Below are positions 18,936 to 28,122 of a DNA stretch of 64,000 bases, in pieces; the first letter of the stretch is position 1; each line of letters starts with the position of its first letter. The notes beneath the pieces are model-generated. The model made no database searches and had not been told where the DNA came from. It saw only the letters and a list, made by a program, of their open reading frames with translations. A program made the position numbers and the translations under genes. Source of the stretch: Caballeronia sp. LZ062 (lineage in GTDB: Bacteria; Pseudomonadota; Gammaproteobacteria; Burkholderiales; Burkholderiaceae); assembly GCF_031450785.1 (NCBI RefSeq), contig NZ_JARTWB010000002.1, forward strand, positions 2,666,001 through 2,730,000, in the 5' to 3' direction.

Positions 18936-20297
18936 ATGAGCCGACCATTAGGTATTGATTTGTTCGCGGGTGCTGGCGGCCTATCGCTCGGGTTCGAACA
19001 AGCAGGCTTTGACGTAGTCGCTGCCGTCGAGATCGACCCGATTCATGCCGCGGTCCATGAGTTCAACTTCCCTCACTGTGCTGTGATCCCGCAAAGCGTC
19101 GAGCATCTTACGGGTTCGCAAATCCGGAGTGCTGCCGGCATCGGCAAGCGGAAGATCGACGTAGTCTTTGGAGGCGCTCCTTGCCAAGGGTTCTCGCTTA
19201 TTGGGCAACGCGCTCTCGACGATCCGCGCAACGCACTCGTCCGACACTTTGTTCGCCTCGTACGTGAATTGGACGCTGAGACATTCGTTTTCGAGAACGT
19301 CAAAGGCATCACGGTGGGGAAACATGCACAGTTCCTTCAGGAGCTAATCGACGAATTCTCGAGCATCGGCTATGAGATTCGCCTTCCTTGGCGAATCCTC
19401 AATGCAGCGCACTTCGGCGCGCCGCAACATCGTGAACGTCTCATCCTGATGGGGTGCAAGAGAGGTCGAAATCTTCCGACCTATCCGGAGCCAATGTTCC
19501 GCCCCGCTGGCTCGCGTGCTGATTTACCCACGCTTCCTGAGGGGCCGTCTTGCTACGACGCACTGGAAGATATTCCCGACGCGGAACAGTTCCCGGAACT
19601 CAATAGCTCGGATTCAGTGAGAGTGAAGTGGGGCAAGGCCAGCGCTTACGCGAGGCCTTTGCGCGGTTTGATTCGTGCTGATTGGGATTTCTCGTACAAG
19701 CGTCAGTTCAACCCGGGCTTGCTGACGAGTAGTATGCGGACTGATCACACGGAAATTTCTCGTCGAAGGTTCAAGGCTACGGGCGAAGGGGAAGTCGAGC
19801 CGATTTCACGTTTCTTTAAACTTCCGAGCTCAGGAGTAAGTAACACGTTGCGCGCTGGTACCGATAGCGCCCGCGGCGCCTTTACCTCCCCCCGGCCAGT
19901 GCACTACAAATACGCGCGCTGCGTGACCGTGAGAGAGATGGCGCGCCTGCATGGATTTCCGGACTGGTTTCGCCTGCATCAGACGAAATGGCATGGAGCC
20001 CGGCAGATCGGAAACGCAGTGCCTCCGCCGCTTGCTCGCGCAGTGGCCGCCCAGGTAATGACCGCCCTTGGTGTGCAACCTGTCGTACCGGACGAAGAGA
20101 TGGAGCTTGGCAATAGCGGGCTGCTGCGAATGGACATGGGGCAGGCAGCGAACCATTTCGGCGTACCTGTAGTCATCGGCAAACGTGACAAGAAGGGAGC
20201 GCCGAAGCGTAAGCAATGGGACGAAAGAACTACGGTGCGCGTGCCTGCTGAACAGCTGGTGCTATATCCCTTTGACGCTGGGACAGAGCTCGTATGA
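18936..20297 (+). CDS. DNA (cytosine-5-)-methyltransferase
   Basis: Transfers methyl from AdoMet to C5 of cytosine in a specific site. ATG 18936 (MSRPLGIDLFAGAGG, 453 aa) follows GGGGAAGAG; an in-frame TTG at 18900 is less likely. Conserved motifs: I DLFAGAGGLSLGFEQAG (8-24), IV GGAPCQGFS with catalytic Cys83, VI ENV (120-122), VIII QHRER (164-168), and X GNAVPP (359-364). Between VIII and IX lies the target-recognition region, ending in TLRAGTDSARGAFT. The recognition sequence cannot be read by eye. Vsr upstream and a convergent nuclease-like gene downstream, overlapping by 36 bp, suggest a type II restriction-modification system rather than an orphan Dcm. Confidence 0.95.
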   Translation: MSRPLGIDLFAGAGGLSLGFEQAGFDVVAAVEIDPIHAAVHEFNFPHCAVIPQSVEHLTGSQIRSAAGIGKRKIDVVFGGAPCQGFSLIGQRALDDPRNALVRHFVRLVRELDAETFVFENVKGITVGKHAQFLQELIDEFSSIGYEIRLPWRILNAAHFGAPQHRERLILMGCKRGRNLPTYPEPMFRPAGSRADLPTLPEGPSCYDALEDIPDAEQFPELNSSDSVRVKWGKASAYARPLRGLIRADWDFSYKRQFNPGLLTSSMRTDHTEISRRRFKATGEGEVEPISRFFKLPSSGVSNTLRAGTDSARGAFTSPRPVHYKYARCVTVREMARLHGFPDWFRLHQTKWHGARQIGNAVPPPLARAVAAQVMTALGVQPVVPDEEMELGNSGLLRMDMGQAANHFGVPVVIGKRDKKGAPKRKQWDERTTVRVPAEQLVLYPFDAGTELV

Positions 20298-21104
20298 CGC
20301 TTCTTCTGCGAGTTCAAGTGCAGTGAAGTCCGCTAACTCGTCGCGCCTAACGGCCTTGAACTCTGCAATGTAGATACCTGAGGCCACGGAAGTCATTGCA
20401 ATAGGAACGACAAGATCAGTATTCGTCTCGCTAAACGCCGCCTTGACCTGTTGGATCACTTGCTCCTCTAATATTCGCTGATTCTTCTTCTTAGCCTCAG
20501 CTGTAATGATCAACTGCTGCACGTCGCCGTTTTCATCGACATAACTTGCCGCGAACAGCGCATCGACCTCGCAAAGTCTGAGCTTGATCCCTATCTGCAA
20601 ATGGTTCAGCTCAATAACTTTGAGAGGGGAGCGCAGTGCAAAGTGAGTCTCTACAACCGCCAGTTTCACTGCGACTTGAATAAGGTAAGTCTCGTCATCT
20701 CTTCCGAGCGCCTTGGTCGCTAAAGGCATTGAGATGCTCTGTATCCTATGCGACCAGACGCCCTTGTGCCAGCCGAATCGATTTGGAAACGGTTCAATCT
20801 GACCAGGTTCATACGGCACGAACTCGAAAACGTTCCCGTAGCCCGTGACCTGTCGACCTCCATAGCGAAGCTGCTTCAGTCTCTCGGGCCACATGTTGGA
20901 TGCGCCGTGACCACGGATGATGTCCTTCATAAAATTCGCCGGATTTTTCTCGGACAGTGTTGAGCCTTTGTTTTGTCTGCACCAGAGAATCGCCTTCACA
21001 ACATCATCGTTAGTGACTACGCTTCGAGACAGCGACCTGGTTGCTGGGTTCCAAAGTGTGTCGAAGATGCGGTCGATGACGTCTGGTTTTTGAGATCGCG
21101 CCAT
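20262..21104 (-). CDS. putative restriction endonuclease partnered with the C5 methyltransferase
   Basis: A 280-aa protein I cannot place in a named family. The C-terminal third reads CEVDALFAA (Asp181), then a beta-strand-like QLIITAEAKKKNQ (Glu203-x-Lys205) and a helix ILEEQVIQQVKAAF. This D...(E)xK spacing is that of PD-(D/E)xK nucleases. The N-terminal half contains NPANFMKDIIRGHGASNMWPERL, suggestive of DNA recognition. The gene converges on the methyltransferase and their 3' ends overlap by 36 bp. That arrangement, and island context, make a type II restriction enzyme the best guess; an unrelated nuclease or a defence gene is possible. No hydrophobic segments or signal peptide. Confidence 0.65.
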   Translation of the reverse strand: MARSQKPDVIDRIFDTLWNPATRSLSRSVVTNDDVVKAILWCRQNKGSTLSEKNPANFMKDIIRGHGASNMWPERLKQLRYGGRQVTGYGNVFEFVPYEPGQIEPFPNRFGWHKGVWSHRIQSISMPLATKALGRDDETYLIQVAVKLAVVETHFALRSPLKVIELNHLQIGIKLRLCEVDALFAASYVDENGDVQQLIITAEAKKKNQRILEEQVIQQVKAAFSETNTDLVVPIAMTSVASGIYIAEFKAVRRDELADFTALELAEEASYELCPSVKGI

Positions 21105-21307
21105 TTTCTAGCCCTTGCCGGCGAGTTGTAGACGGGCGCTACTTTATCAAGTGTTTGTCACACGCCGCCTGGCGGGCCAACCCAGCGTCTGAATACGCAG
21201 TCATGCGGCGATGCCAAATCGGGCTAGCGATTAGCGAGACACTCCAACGCGCCGTCTCGCCTCAACGGCCGAGAAGCGGTAGACGCGGAACGGAAGCTAC
21301 TTGTGCT

Positions 21308-21353
21308 TTGGCGCGCCCGGCTGGGATCGAACCAGCAACCCCTGCCTTCGGAG
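21308..21353 (-). repeat. tRNA-proximal attachment-site-like direct repeat
   Basis: The right copy of the 46-bp repeat (identical to 18011-18056 except one base). All but the first base lies inside the intact tRNA-Arg gene, from its 3' CCA into the anticodon loop, the usual target of tyrosine integrases. Confidence 0.85.
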
Positions 21354-21384
21354 GGCAGTACTCTATCCATTGAGCTACGGGCGC
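21309..21384 (-). tRNA. tRNA-Arg (anticodon CCG)
   Basis: Read on the minus strand, a complete 76-nt cloverleaf. The acceptor GCGCCCG pairs with CGGGCGC, there is a D arm with AGCTCAATGGATAGAGT, and the anticodon stem CTGCC/GGCAG closes loop CTCCGAA (anticodon CCG, reading CGG). The T loop is GGTTCGATCC, and the CCA is encoded. Its 3' end borders the restriction-modification island. The flanking short GCTTCGGCG has no role I can name. Confidence 0.97.
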
Positions 21385-21672
21385 TTCGGCGGGAAGCCTT
21401 GCGAGTGGGTGCCAGAGACGGCATGCAAGGCCCATGCGAATCCGAGAGGATACCCGGTTTCGGCGAATCCGTCCATCGCGCGGGGTTGGACGCCGCGCGC
21501 GAAGCCTCACACGATTCGGGTAAACGCCCGCGCCACCGGCCCCGCCGCCCCGCGCCTTCCGTTAAGCGTTCCGTCTATAATCGTCCGTGCCCTCGGCGAC
21601 GCAGGGCCGAAGCGGTAGCTGTCACGCTGTCACTGAACCGACTCACCTAAAAAAACGGGAGACGAGACAAGC

Positions 21673-22587
21673 ATGAGCGAAGCACCCCACGGAGCCCCGA
21701 TCAAGACACCCGGCCAACTCATCGCGGCGGTTATCGCGGGGTTCGGCATTCCCGTCGCCATCATCGTTCTGCTTGCGGTCTACGTCGACAACACGACGCG
21801 CACCGGCGCGGGCACCAATCTCGACGCATCCGTCGAACAGAGAATCGCGCCGGCCGCGCAAGTCAATATCCGCGACGCCAACGCGCCGCGCGTCTACAAA
21901 ACCGGCGAGGAAGTCTTCAAGGCCGTGTGCTCGGCCTGTCACGCCGCTGGCACCGCCGGCGCGCCCAAGTTCGGCGATGCCAGCGCATGGGCGCCGCGCA
22001 TCGGCGAAGGTTACGACACGCTCGTCCACAACGCACTGAACGGCAAGGGCGCGATGCCCCCGCGCGGCGGCACCAGCCCCGACGACTACAGCGATTTCGA
22101 GATTGCGCGCGCCGTCGTCTACATGGCGAACAACGGCGGCGCGAAGTTCGACGAGCCGGCGCAGCCCACGCCGGGCGCTGCGGCATCGGCATCGGCGCCG
22201 TCGTCTGCTTCCGCGCCGGCGGCGGCTTCCGGCGCAGCGGGCGCCAGCTCGACCGAAAACGCCCAAGCCGCAGCCGCCGTCGCGGCACTCGCTTCCGTGC
22301 CGCAGGCGGCATCGGCTCCGGCGGCGGGCGCGCAAAGCGCCGATGCATCCCAAGCCGGCAAGGCGCTCTACGAACAGGTCTGTCAGGCGTGCCACGCGGC
22401 GGGCGTGCTCAACGCGCCGAAGTTCGGCGACAAGGCCGCTTGGGCGCCGCGTCTCAAAGACCCGATGGACACTATCTACAACTACGCGCTGCACGGCAAG
22501 GGCGCGATGCCGCCGAAGGGCGGATCGAACGCGTCGGATGCCGACGTAAAGGCCGCCGTCGATTACATGGTGAACGCCGCGAAGTAA
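21673..22587 (+). CDS. membrane-anchored dihaem c-type cytochrome (cytochrome c5-like)
   Basis: A 304-aa protein with a short cytoplasmic N-terminus, one membrane anchor (about residues 18-40, LIAAVIAGFGIPVAIIVLLAVYV with periplasmic C-terminus), and two cytochrome c domains. The first haem site is CSACH (from residue 86), the second CQACH (from residue 237). Both domains share APKFGD, WAPR and GKGAMPP with the axial Met, so they are internal duplicates. They are joined by an Ala/Ser/Pro-rich linker of about 70 residues. It should pass electrons in the periplasmic part of the respiratory chain. GGGAGACGAG precedes ATG 21673. Convergent with rep. Confidence 0.92.
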   Translation: MSEAPHGAPIKTPGQLIAAVIAGFGIPVAIIVLLAVYVDNTTRTGAGTNLDASVEQRIAPAAQVNIRDANAPRVYKTGEEVFKAVCSACHAAGTAGAPKFGDASAWAPRIGEGYDTLVHNALNGKGAMPPRGGTSPDDYSDFEIARAVVYMANNGGAKFDEPAQPTPGAAASASAPSSASAPAAASGAAGASSTENAQAAAAVAALASVPQAASAPAAGAQSADASQAGKALYEQVCQACHAAGVLNAPKFGDKAAWAPRLKDPMDTIYNYALHGKGAMPPKGGSNASDADVKAAVDYMVNAAK

Positions 22588-22605
22588 CGCGAGAACGCAG
22601 AAGCG

Positions 22606-24693
22606 TTAGTTCTTCTGCAACATCGCCTTCAGCATCGCCATGCGATCTTTGGGCGAGAGTGGCGCTTCTTCGGGCGTCGGCGGCGGGGCGTCGTCGAGCA
22701 GCATCTCGGGGATGAAGCGCGACGGCTCGCATACCACCGTCTCGCGCGCGCGCTTTCGCTTCTTGCACCAGTTCAGATGCAGGCTGCGCTGCGCCCGCGT
22801 GATCGCCACGTACATCAACCGGCGCTCTTCCTCGATGCGCGCGTCGTCAATGGGCGCGTCGTCGTCCGAGCCGCCGCGATGCGGCATGATGCCTTCCTCG
22901 ACGCCGACCAGAAAGACGTGCGGATATTCGAGTCCCTTCGACGCATGCACGGTCGAAAGGCGCACTGCGTCGGGGTCTTCGTCCTTGCCTTCGAGCATCG
23001 ACATCAGCGCGACGGTCTGAATCAGCCCGAGCAGGTTCTTGCCTTCGTCGGCGAGACCGTCGGCGGTATCGAAGCCCGTCTGCTCCGCTTCAGGCGATGC
23101 CTCGGGCTTCGTGCCCTTGCGCTTCAGCCATTCGAGAAACTCCAGCACGTTCTGCCACTTGGATTGCGCCTGCCGCTCGTCGAACGCGTCGTAGAGATAC
23201 GCTTCGTAGTGGATGGCTTCCATCATGTCGTCGAGCACTTCGGTCGCCGGATCGCGGCCCGCGCGGTCCGACAGGCGGCGAATCCACTCACAGAATGTGC
23301 GCAGCGGTTCCACCTGCCGCGCCGAGAGCCGCGCCTCGATGCCGCCCATGAAGACCGCTTCGAACAGCGACACCTTCGCCGCGCCCGCGAACGCGCCGAG
23401 CGCCTCCAGCGTCGTGTTGCCGACGCCGCGCCGGGGCGTCGTGATGGCGCGGATGAACGCGGGATCGTCGTCGGGATTCGCGATCAGACGCAGATACGCG
23501 ATCAGATCCTTGATCTCCGCGCGGTCGAAAAACGACTGTCCGCCCGAGAGCACATACGGGATGCGCTCGCGCCGCAGCACTTGTTCAAAGATGCGCGCCT
23601 GAAAATTGCCGCGATACAGAATGGCGTAATCGCGAAACGCCGCGCGCCGCTCGAACTTGTGCGCCGACAGACGAAACACGACGGACTCGGCCTCGTGCTC
23701 TTCGTCATTGCAGCCGGTCACGGTGATAGTGTCGCCCATGCCGTGCTCGGACCACAGCTTCTTCTCGAACAGCTTCGGATTGTTCGCGATCACGTTGTTC
23801 GCCGCCGTCAGAATGCGCACCGTCGAGCGATAGTTCTGCTCCAGCTTCACCACATGCAGCTTCGGAAAGTCCTTGCTCAACTGCGCGAGGTTTTCGAGCG
23901 TCGCGCCGCGCCAGCCGTAGATGGCCTGATCGTCGTCGCCGACCGCCGTGAACGCGGCGCGCGGACCGGCGAGCAGCTTCAGCAGTTCGTACTGGCAGGC
24001 GTTCGTGTCCTGATACTCGTCGATCAGCAAGTACCGCAGGCGGTTCTGCCACTTCTCCCGCACGTGCTCGTTTTCCGCAAAAAGCTGCGCGGGGCGCAGG
24101 ATCAGATCGTCGAAATCGAGCGCCTGATACGCGTGCAGCGTCGCCGCGTAGCTGCGGTAGACGATCGCCGCCTGATGCTCGTCCTCGTTGCTCGCGAGCA
24201 CGGCGGCCTGATTGGGCGAGACCATCGCGTTTTTCCACAGCGAGATGATCGACTGAATCTTGCGGATCAGCCCTTTGTCCGTGGTGCCGAGCTGCTCCTG
24301 AACCATGCCGAAGCAGTCGTCGGCATCCATGATGGAAAACTGCGGCTTCAGGCCGACGTGCTCCGCTTCCTGCCGCATGATCTGCACGCCGAGCGAGTGA
24401 AACGTGCAGATGGTCAGCTGATTGACCGGCACTTTGCGGCCTTCCTTGCCGGGCGTCGTGAGTGTCTTGCCTTCGAGCAGCTTCGCGGTGCGCTCGCGCA
24501 TTTCGAGCGCGGCCTTGTTCGTGAAGGTGAGCGCGGCAATGTGCTTCGGCTCGAAGCCGCGTCCTTCGATCAGATGCGCGATTTTCTGCGTGATGACGCG
24601 CGTCTTGCCGCTGCCCGCGCCGGCGAGCACGAGACAGGGACCATCGAGATAGCGCACCGCTTCGCTTTGGGCGGCGTTGAGACCTGCGGACAT
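22606..24693 (-). CDS. rep: ATP-dependent DNA helicase Rep (UvrD family)
   Basis: Superfamily 1A 3'-5' helicase that helps forks past protein blocks. The start at 24693 (MSAGLNAAQSEAVRYLDGPC) gives 695 aa, near E. coli Rep (673); the frame extends 81 codons upstream without homology. Motifs: Walker A AGAGSGKTRVI, Ia TFTNKAA, motif II VDEYQDT seen here as IDEYQDTNACQYELL, motif III GDDDQAIYGWRGA, IV LEQNYRS, V STVHASKGLEYPHVFLVG, VI YVAITRAQ. The sequence is closer to Rep than UvrD throughout (for example WKN, GGQSFFDRAEIKDLIAYLR). Convergent with the cytochrome gene. Confidence 0.93.
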   Translation of the reverse strand: MSAGLNAAQSEAVRYLDGPCLVLAGAGSGKTRVITQKIAHLIEGRGFEPKHIAALTFTNKAALEMRERTAKLLEGKTLTTPGKEGRKVPVNQLTICTFHSLGVQIMRQEAEHVGLKPQFSIMDADDCFGMVQEQLGTTDKGLIRKIQSIISLWKNAMVSPNQAAVLASNEDEHQAAIVYRSYAATLHAYQALDFDDLILRPAQLFAENEHVREKWQNRLRYLLIDEYQDTNACQYELLKLLAGPRAAFTAVGDDDQAIYGWRGATLENLAQLSKDFPKLHVVKLEQNYRSTVRILTAANNVIANNPKLFEKKLWSEHGMGDTITVTGCNDEEHEAESVVFRLSAHKFERRAAFRDYAILYRGNFQARIFEQVLRRERIPYVLSGGQSFFDRAEIKDLIAYLRLIANPDDDPAFIRAITTPRRGVGNTTLEALGAFAGAAKVSLFEAVFMGGIEARLSARQVEPLRTFCEWIRRLSDRAGRDPATEVLDDMMEAIHYEAYLYDAFDERQAQSKWQNVLEFLEWLKRKGTKPEASPEAEQTGFDTADGLADEGKNLLGLIQTVALMSMLEGKDEDPDAVRLSTVHASKGLEYPHVFLVGVEEGIMPHRGGSDDDAPIDDARIEEERRLMYVAITRAQRSLHLNWCKKRKRARETVVCEPSRFIPEMLLDDAPPPTPEEAPLSPKDRMAMLKAMLQKN

Positions 24694-24923
24694 CGTTCTG
24701 GACTTTGGCGAGTGTGGCGAGCGGCGCACGGAGCAAACCGCGCCGCTGATTGAACTGCGAGAACCGCCGCGCAACCCGTTGATCGCACGGCAAATTCGAG
24801 AGCGCGATGTTAACACGATAGGCCGCGACGGGTTTTGGCCCCCGTTCGCTTGTGGATGGCGGCTCTGGCCGTGCAAGCCCGTGCCACAATATCCGCCCGA
24901 TTCACGACAGGATGATCCCTTCC

Positions 24924-25970
24924 ATGAGTTCAGCATTGAAAGTCGGCCTGATGGGCTATGGCCTGGCCGGTGCGACGTTCCACGCGCCCGTCATCGAGCA
25001 TTGCGGCCGCGCGAAGGTCGCCGCCATCGCGACGAGTCAGGCCGAGCGCGCGCTCGCCGACTATCCGGATGCGCGCATCGTCGCGGACTTCGATGCGCTC
25101 ATCGCGCTCACCGACGTTCCGTGCGTCGTCATCGCCACGCCGAACGACACGCACTTCGACCTCGCGCACCGTGCTTTGTCGGCGGGCAAACATGTGGTCG
25201 TCGACAAGCCGGTCACGCTGTCCGCCCGCGATGCGCGCACGCTCGCCGATCTCGCCGCCGAGCGCGGATTGCTCTTCGCGCCGTTTCACAATCGCCGCTG
25301 GGACGGGGATTTTCTGACGGTGCGCACGCTGATCGAAAGCGGGCGGCTCGGGCGCATCACGCATTACGAATCGCATTTCGACCGTTTTCGCCCGAAAGTG
25401 CCGCAGCGTTGGCGCGAAGAAGCGGCGCGCGGCGGCGGTTTGCTGTTCGATCTGGGGCCGCATCTGATCGATCAGGCGCTGACGCTGTTCGGCGCGCCGC
25501 AGACGGTGACGGCGTTCGTGAAGGCGCATCGCGACCACGCGCACGCGCCGGACTACGTGCATCTCGTGCTCGGTTACGCGGACAAGGAAGTAGTGCTGCA
25601 CGCGAGCGCGCTGGCGGCGCTGGAGCCGCCGCGCTTTTCGATTCACGGCACGCGCGGCAGCTATGTGAAAACCGGCCTCGACGTGCAGGAAGACCAGCTT
25701 CGCTCCGGCATGCGGCCGGGCAATCCGGAATTCGGCAAGAATCCGCCGGGCCTCTTGCGCGAAGTAGACGGCGACCACGATCTGCGGCATCAGTTCGCGA
25801 CGCGCGATGGCGCTTATGTGGAGTTTTATCGCGCGCTGGCGGCGTCGGTGACCGACGGCAAGCCGTTTCCGGTGACGCCGCAAGATGCCGTCGATGTGAT
25901 GACGGTCATCGAGCTGGCGATGCAGAGCGAGCGGGAAGGGCGGAGGGTGGCATTTGAGCGGCTAACATGA
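24924..25970 (+). CDS. Gfo/Idh/MocA-family NAD(P)-dependent oxidoreductase
   Basis: A 348-aa two-domain dehydrogenase. The Rossmann domain opens with ALKVGLMGYGLAGATFHAPVI, a GxGxxG-type fold with Ala in place of the last Gly. Next come VVIATPNDTHFDLAHRALSAGKHVVVDKPVTL (conserved DKP with the catalytic Lys) and the C-terminal substrate domain starting HYESHFDRFRP. ATG 24924 has AGGA about 11 nt upstream; an ATG at 24912 is an alternative. Resembles the E. coli YdgJ branch. Members oxidise sugars or polyols; the substrate here is unknown, and no transporter or sugar-kinase gene is adjacent. Divergent from rep. Confidence 0.88.
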   Translation: MSSALKVGLMGYGLAGATFHAPVIEHCGRAKVAAIATSQAERALADYPDARIVADFDALIALTDVPCVVIATPNDTHFDLAHRALSAGKHVVVDKPVTLSARDARTLADLAAERGLLFAPFHNRRWDGDFLTVRTLIESGRLGRITHYESHFDRFRPKVPQRWREEAARGGGLLFDLGPHLIDQALTLFGAPQTVTAFVKAHRDHAHAPDYVHLVLGYADKEVVLHASALAALEPPRFSIHGTRGSYVKTGLDVQEDQLRSGMRPGNPEFGKNPPGLLREVDGDHDLRHQFATRDGAYVEFYRALAASVTDGKPFPVTPQDAVDVMTVIELAMQSEREGRRVAFERLT

Positions 25971-26013
25971 GCGCCGCGCTCATCTTCGCTCTGTCCTCAA
26001 CGCCTAACAACCA

Positions 26014-26439
26014 ATGCCTGAACTGAACTTGGAATCTCGTAAAACGCCGCGACCGCATGGCTTATCAACTTGCCAGCGCAAGACGCGAAACATCGTTTCC
26101 TGCGCTGCAGTCTCGCTGGCCCTATTCGGCTTGTTCTGCGTGCCGGTGAGCTATGGCGCGGGTCATCGACTACTTGCCGCGCCGGTGATTGCCGGAAGTT
26201 TGCGGGGCAGCGATGCTGTCCTGCAATGGGCGCCGGTGAAAGGCGCGGAGACGTATGACATTCAATGGAGTCGGGACGGCGAGAGCTGGGAGAACGAAGC
26301 TCGGGAGACAACGACGAACTGGAGCCCGCGTAAAGGCTTCGTGACGGGGGCGATCTACTTTCGCGTACGCGCGTGCGACGGGGCCGGGTGTGGTCAGTGG
26401 AGTCGACCGTTAGAAAGCGAAATCGCCTATCCCCTGTAG
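26014..26439 (+). CDS. small predicted secreted protein with one fibronectin-III-like domain
   Basis: A 141-aa ORF. Residues about 27-48 (VSCAAVSLALFGLFCVPVSYG) form a signal-peptide-like hydrophobic core after a basic N-terminus. The remainder (LQWAPVKGAETYDIQWSRDGESW ... YFRVRACDGAGCGQWS) has the Trp/Tyr pattern of a single FnIII-type beta-sandwich. It lies between the oxidoreductase gene and the glycine riboswitch, in the same direction. No catalytic residues are evident. It may be a surface or envelope protein; the start codon is uncertain because a later Met is lacking. Confidence 0.6.
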   Translation: MPELNLESRKTPRPHGLSTCQRKTRNIVSCAAVSLALFGLFCVPVSYGAGHRLLAAPVIAGSLRGSDAVLQWAPVKGAETYDIQWSRDGESWENEARETTTNWSPRKGFVTGAIYFRVRACDGAGCGQWSRPLESEIAYPL

Positions 26440-26587
26440 CGACTGTTCGTCGTCCGCGTTCTCTTCTTCAAAGTTCCGCCGACGACAGCGAAACGTCGGG
26501 CGCGCGGGCCGTCAAAAAGCGCGAAGTCCAACACCCGAATCCGTTTGACAACCCCATTCCCCTCGCGTAAATTCTGCCGCACGCGTC

Positions 26588-26816
26588 GGGAGAGCGCGTG
26601 GCGTCGCGCGAGCGAGCGCCGCGCCGCCGAAGGGGCACACCCACAAACTCTCAGGCAAAAGGACCGGCCGCGTCGAGGATACATTCCTCGCACTCTGGAG
26701 AGCGGCAACGGCACGCATCGAGCCAGTTGCCCACCGAAGGGGCGCGCGATGGACCCGCAAGCACACACTTGCGAATCCGCGCAATCTCTCAGGTACCGAG
26801 GACAGAGGGGTCACGC
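26588..26816 (+). promoter_or_regulatory. tandem glycine riboswitch upstream of gcvTHP
   Basis: Two consecutive glycine aptamers. Aptamer I (about 26588-26703) starts GGGAGAG, has CCGCCGAAGGGGCA, then CTCTCAGGCAAAAGGAC and closes with CTCTGGAGAG. Aptamer II (about 26704-26816) has CACCGAAGGGGCG, CTCTCAGGTACCGAGGACAG and closes AGGGGTCACGC. These are the conserved core segments of the family, including the short linker between the two. The region to the gcvT start at 26936 should be the expression platform. Glycine binding is expected to turn on the glycine cleavage genes. Confidence 0.95.
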
Positions 26817-26935
26817 ATCGCAACCGCCTGGCGGGTCGATGCCTTGTTTACGCTGCATCGAGCCGCGAGCAAGGCGACCATCCGGAGGCGAAAGCGCGTT
26901 GCGTGGCCTTTTTTGCTCCGCGAACCGAGGCCCCG

Positions 26936-28060
26936 ATGACCGAACTTCAACACACGCCCTTGCACGCCGCTCACCTCGCGCTCAACGCGCGCATGGTCGA
27001 TTTCGGCGGCTGGGACATGCCCGTCAACTACGGTTCGCAGATCGACGAGCATCGCGCCGTGCGCACCGACGCCGGCATGTTCGACGTGTCGCACATGCGC
27101 GTCGTCGATTTCGAGGGCGACGCCGTCCGCGCGTTCTTCCGCCACGCGATCGCCAACAATGTCGACAAGCTGACCACGCCCGGCAAGGCGCTCTACTCGT
27201 GCCTGCTGAAAGAGGACGGCGGCGTGATCGACGACCTCATCGTCTATTACTTCTCGGAAACGCGCTTTCGCGTGGTCGTGAACGCGAGCACGGCGGACAA
27301 CGACATCGCGTGGTTCGGGAAGCTGAACGCCGACGGCAACTTCAATCTCACGATCACGCCGCGCCGCGATTTCGGCATCATCGCCGTTCAAGGGCCGAAC
27401 GCACGCGAAAAGGTGTGGAACGTGCTGCCGGACACGCGGGCCGGGACCGAAACCATCAAGCCGTTCAACGCCGTCATGTTCCCGTCCACCGAATACGGCG
27501 AACTGATGCTCGCGCGCACCGGCTACACGGGCGAGGACGGCTTCGAGATCGTCGTGCCGGCTGCGAGTATCGAGAAGCTGTGGACCGCGCTCTTCGCCGC
27601 GGGCGTCAAACCGGCGGGCCTCGGCGCGCGCGACACGCTGCGGCTCGAAGCCGGCATGAATCTCTACGGTCAGGACATGGACGAAACCGTCTCTCCGCTC
27701 GACGCAGGCCTCGCCTGGACCGTCGACCTAAAGACGCCGCGCGATTTCGTCGGCCGCGCGGCGCTCGAGGCGAACGGCTCCAAGGCGAGCTTCGTCGGGC
27801 TCGTGCTCATCAAGGAAAACGGTCGTGCGGGCGGCGTGCTGCGGGCGCATCAAAAGGTCGTGACGCCGCACGGCGAAGGCGAGATCACGAGCGGCACGTT
27901 TTCGCCGTCCATGCAGGAGTCGATTGCGTTCGCCCGCGTGCCGACGGCCGTCGCGCCGGGCGATACGGTGCAGGTCGTCATCCGCGACAAGCAAGTTCCC
28001 GCGCGCGTGGTAAAACTTCCGTTCGTGCGCAACGGCAAGGTGCTAGTCGAACTGGCATAA
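26936..28060 (+). CDS. gcvT: glycine cleavage system T protein (aminomethyltransferase)
   Basis: Takes the aminomethyl group from lipoylated H protein and, with tetrahydrofolate, releases ammonia and forms 5,10-methylene-THF. The start ATG 26936 ([26 protein letters not shown]) gives 374 aa, as in the family, with GAGG just upstream; in-frame upstream codons are not conserved. Motifs seen: [53 protein letters not shown] and the C-terminal barrel ending [10 protein letters not shown]. First gene of gcvT-gcvH-gcvP, downstream of the glycine riboswitch. Confidence 0.97.
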   Translation: MTELQHTPLHAAHLALNARMVDFGGWDMPVNYGSQIDEHRAVRTDAGMFDVSHMRVVDFEGDAVRAFFRHAIANNVDKLTTPGKALYSCLLKEDGGVIDDLIVYYFSETRFRVVVNASTADNDIAWFGKLNADGNFNLTITPRRDFGIIAVQGPNAREKVWNVLPDTRAGTETIKPFNAVMFPSTEYGELMLARTGYTGEDGFEIVVPAASIEKLWTALFAAGVKPAGLGARDTLRLEAGMNLYGQDMDETVSPLDAGLAWTVDLKTPRDFVGRAALEANGSKASFVGLVLIKENGRAGGVLRAHQKVVTPHGEGEITSGTFSPSMQESIAFARVPTAVAPGDTVQVVIRDKQVPARVVKLPFVRNGKVLVELA

Positions 28061-28122
28061 CGTGGTTGCGCCCGTTTCCTCCGACCCAGAACCTCACGAA
28101 CGAACCACGCAAGGAGCATCCA

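Larger units (their letters stand above)
18011..21353. mobile_element. tRNA-Arg-associated restriction-modification genomic island (about 3.3 kb)
   Basis: Defined by the 46-bp direct repeats (one mismatch) at both ends, the right one inside the intact tRNA-Arg. Within are vsr, a C5-cytosine methyltransferase gene and a convergent nuclease-like gene; all three are visibly lower in G+C than the flanking housekeeping genes. The geometry fits site-specific insertion at a tRNA 3' end. No integrase, relaxase or transposase gene is inside, so the element is either a deletion remnant, mobilised in trans, or was exchanged by homologous recombination through the tRNA. Confidence 0.75.
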
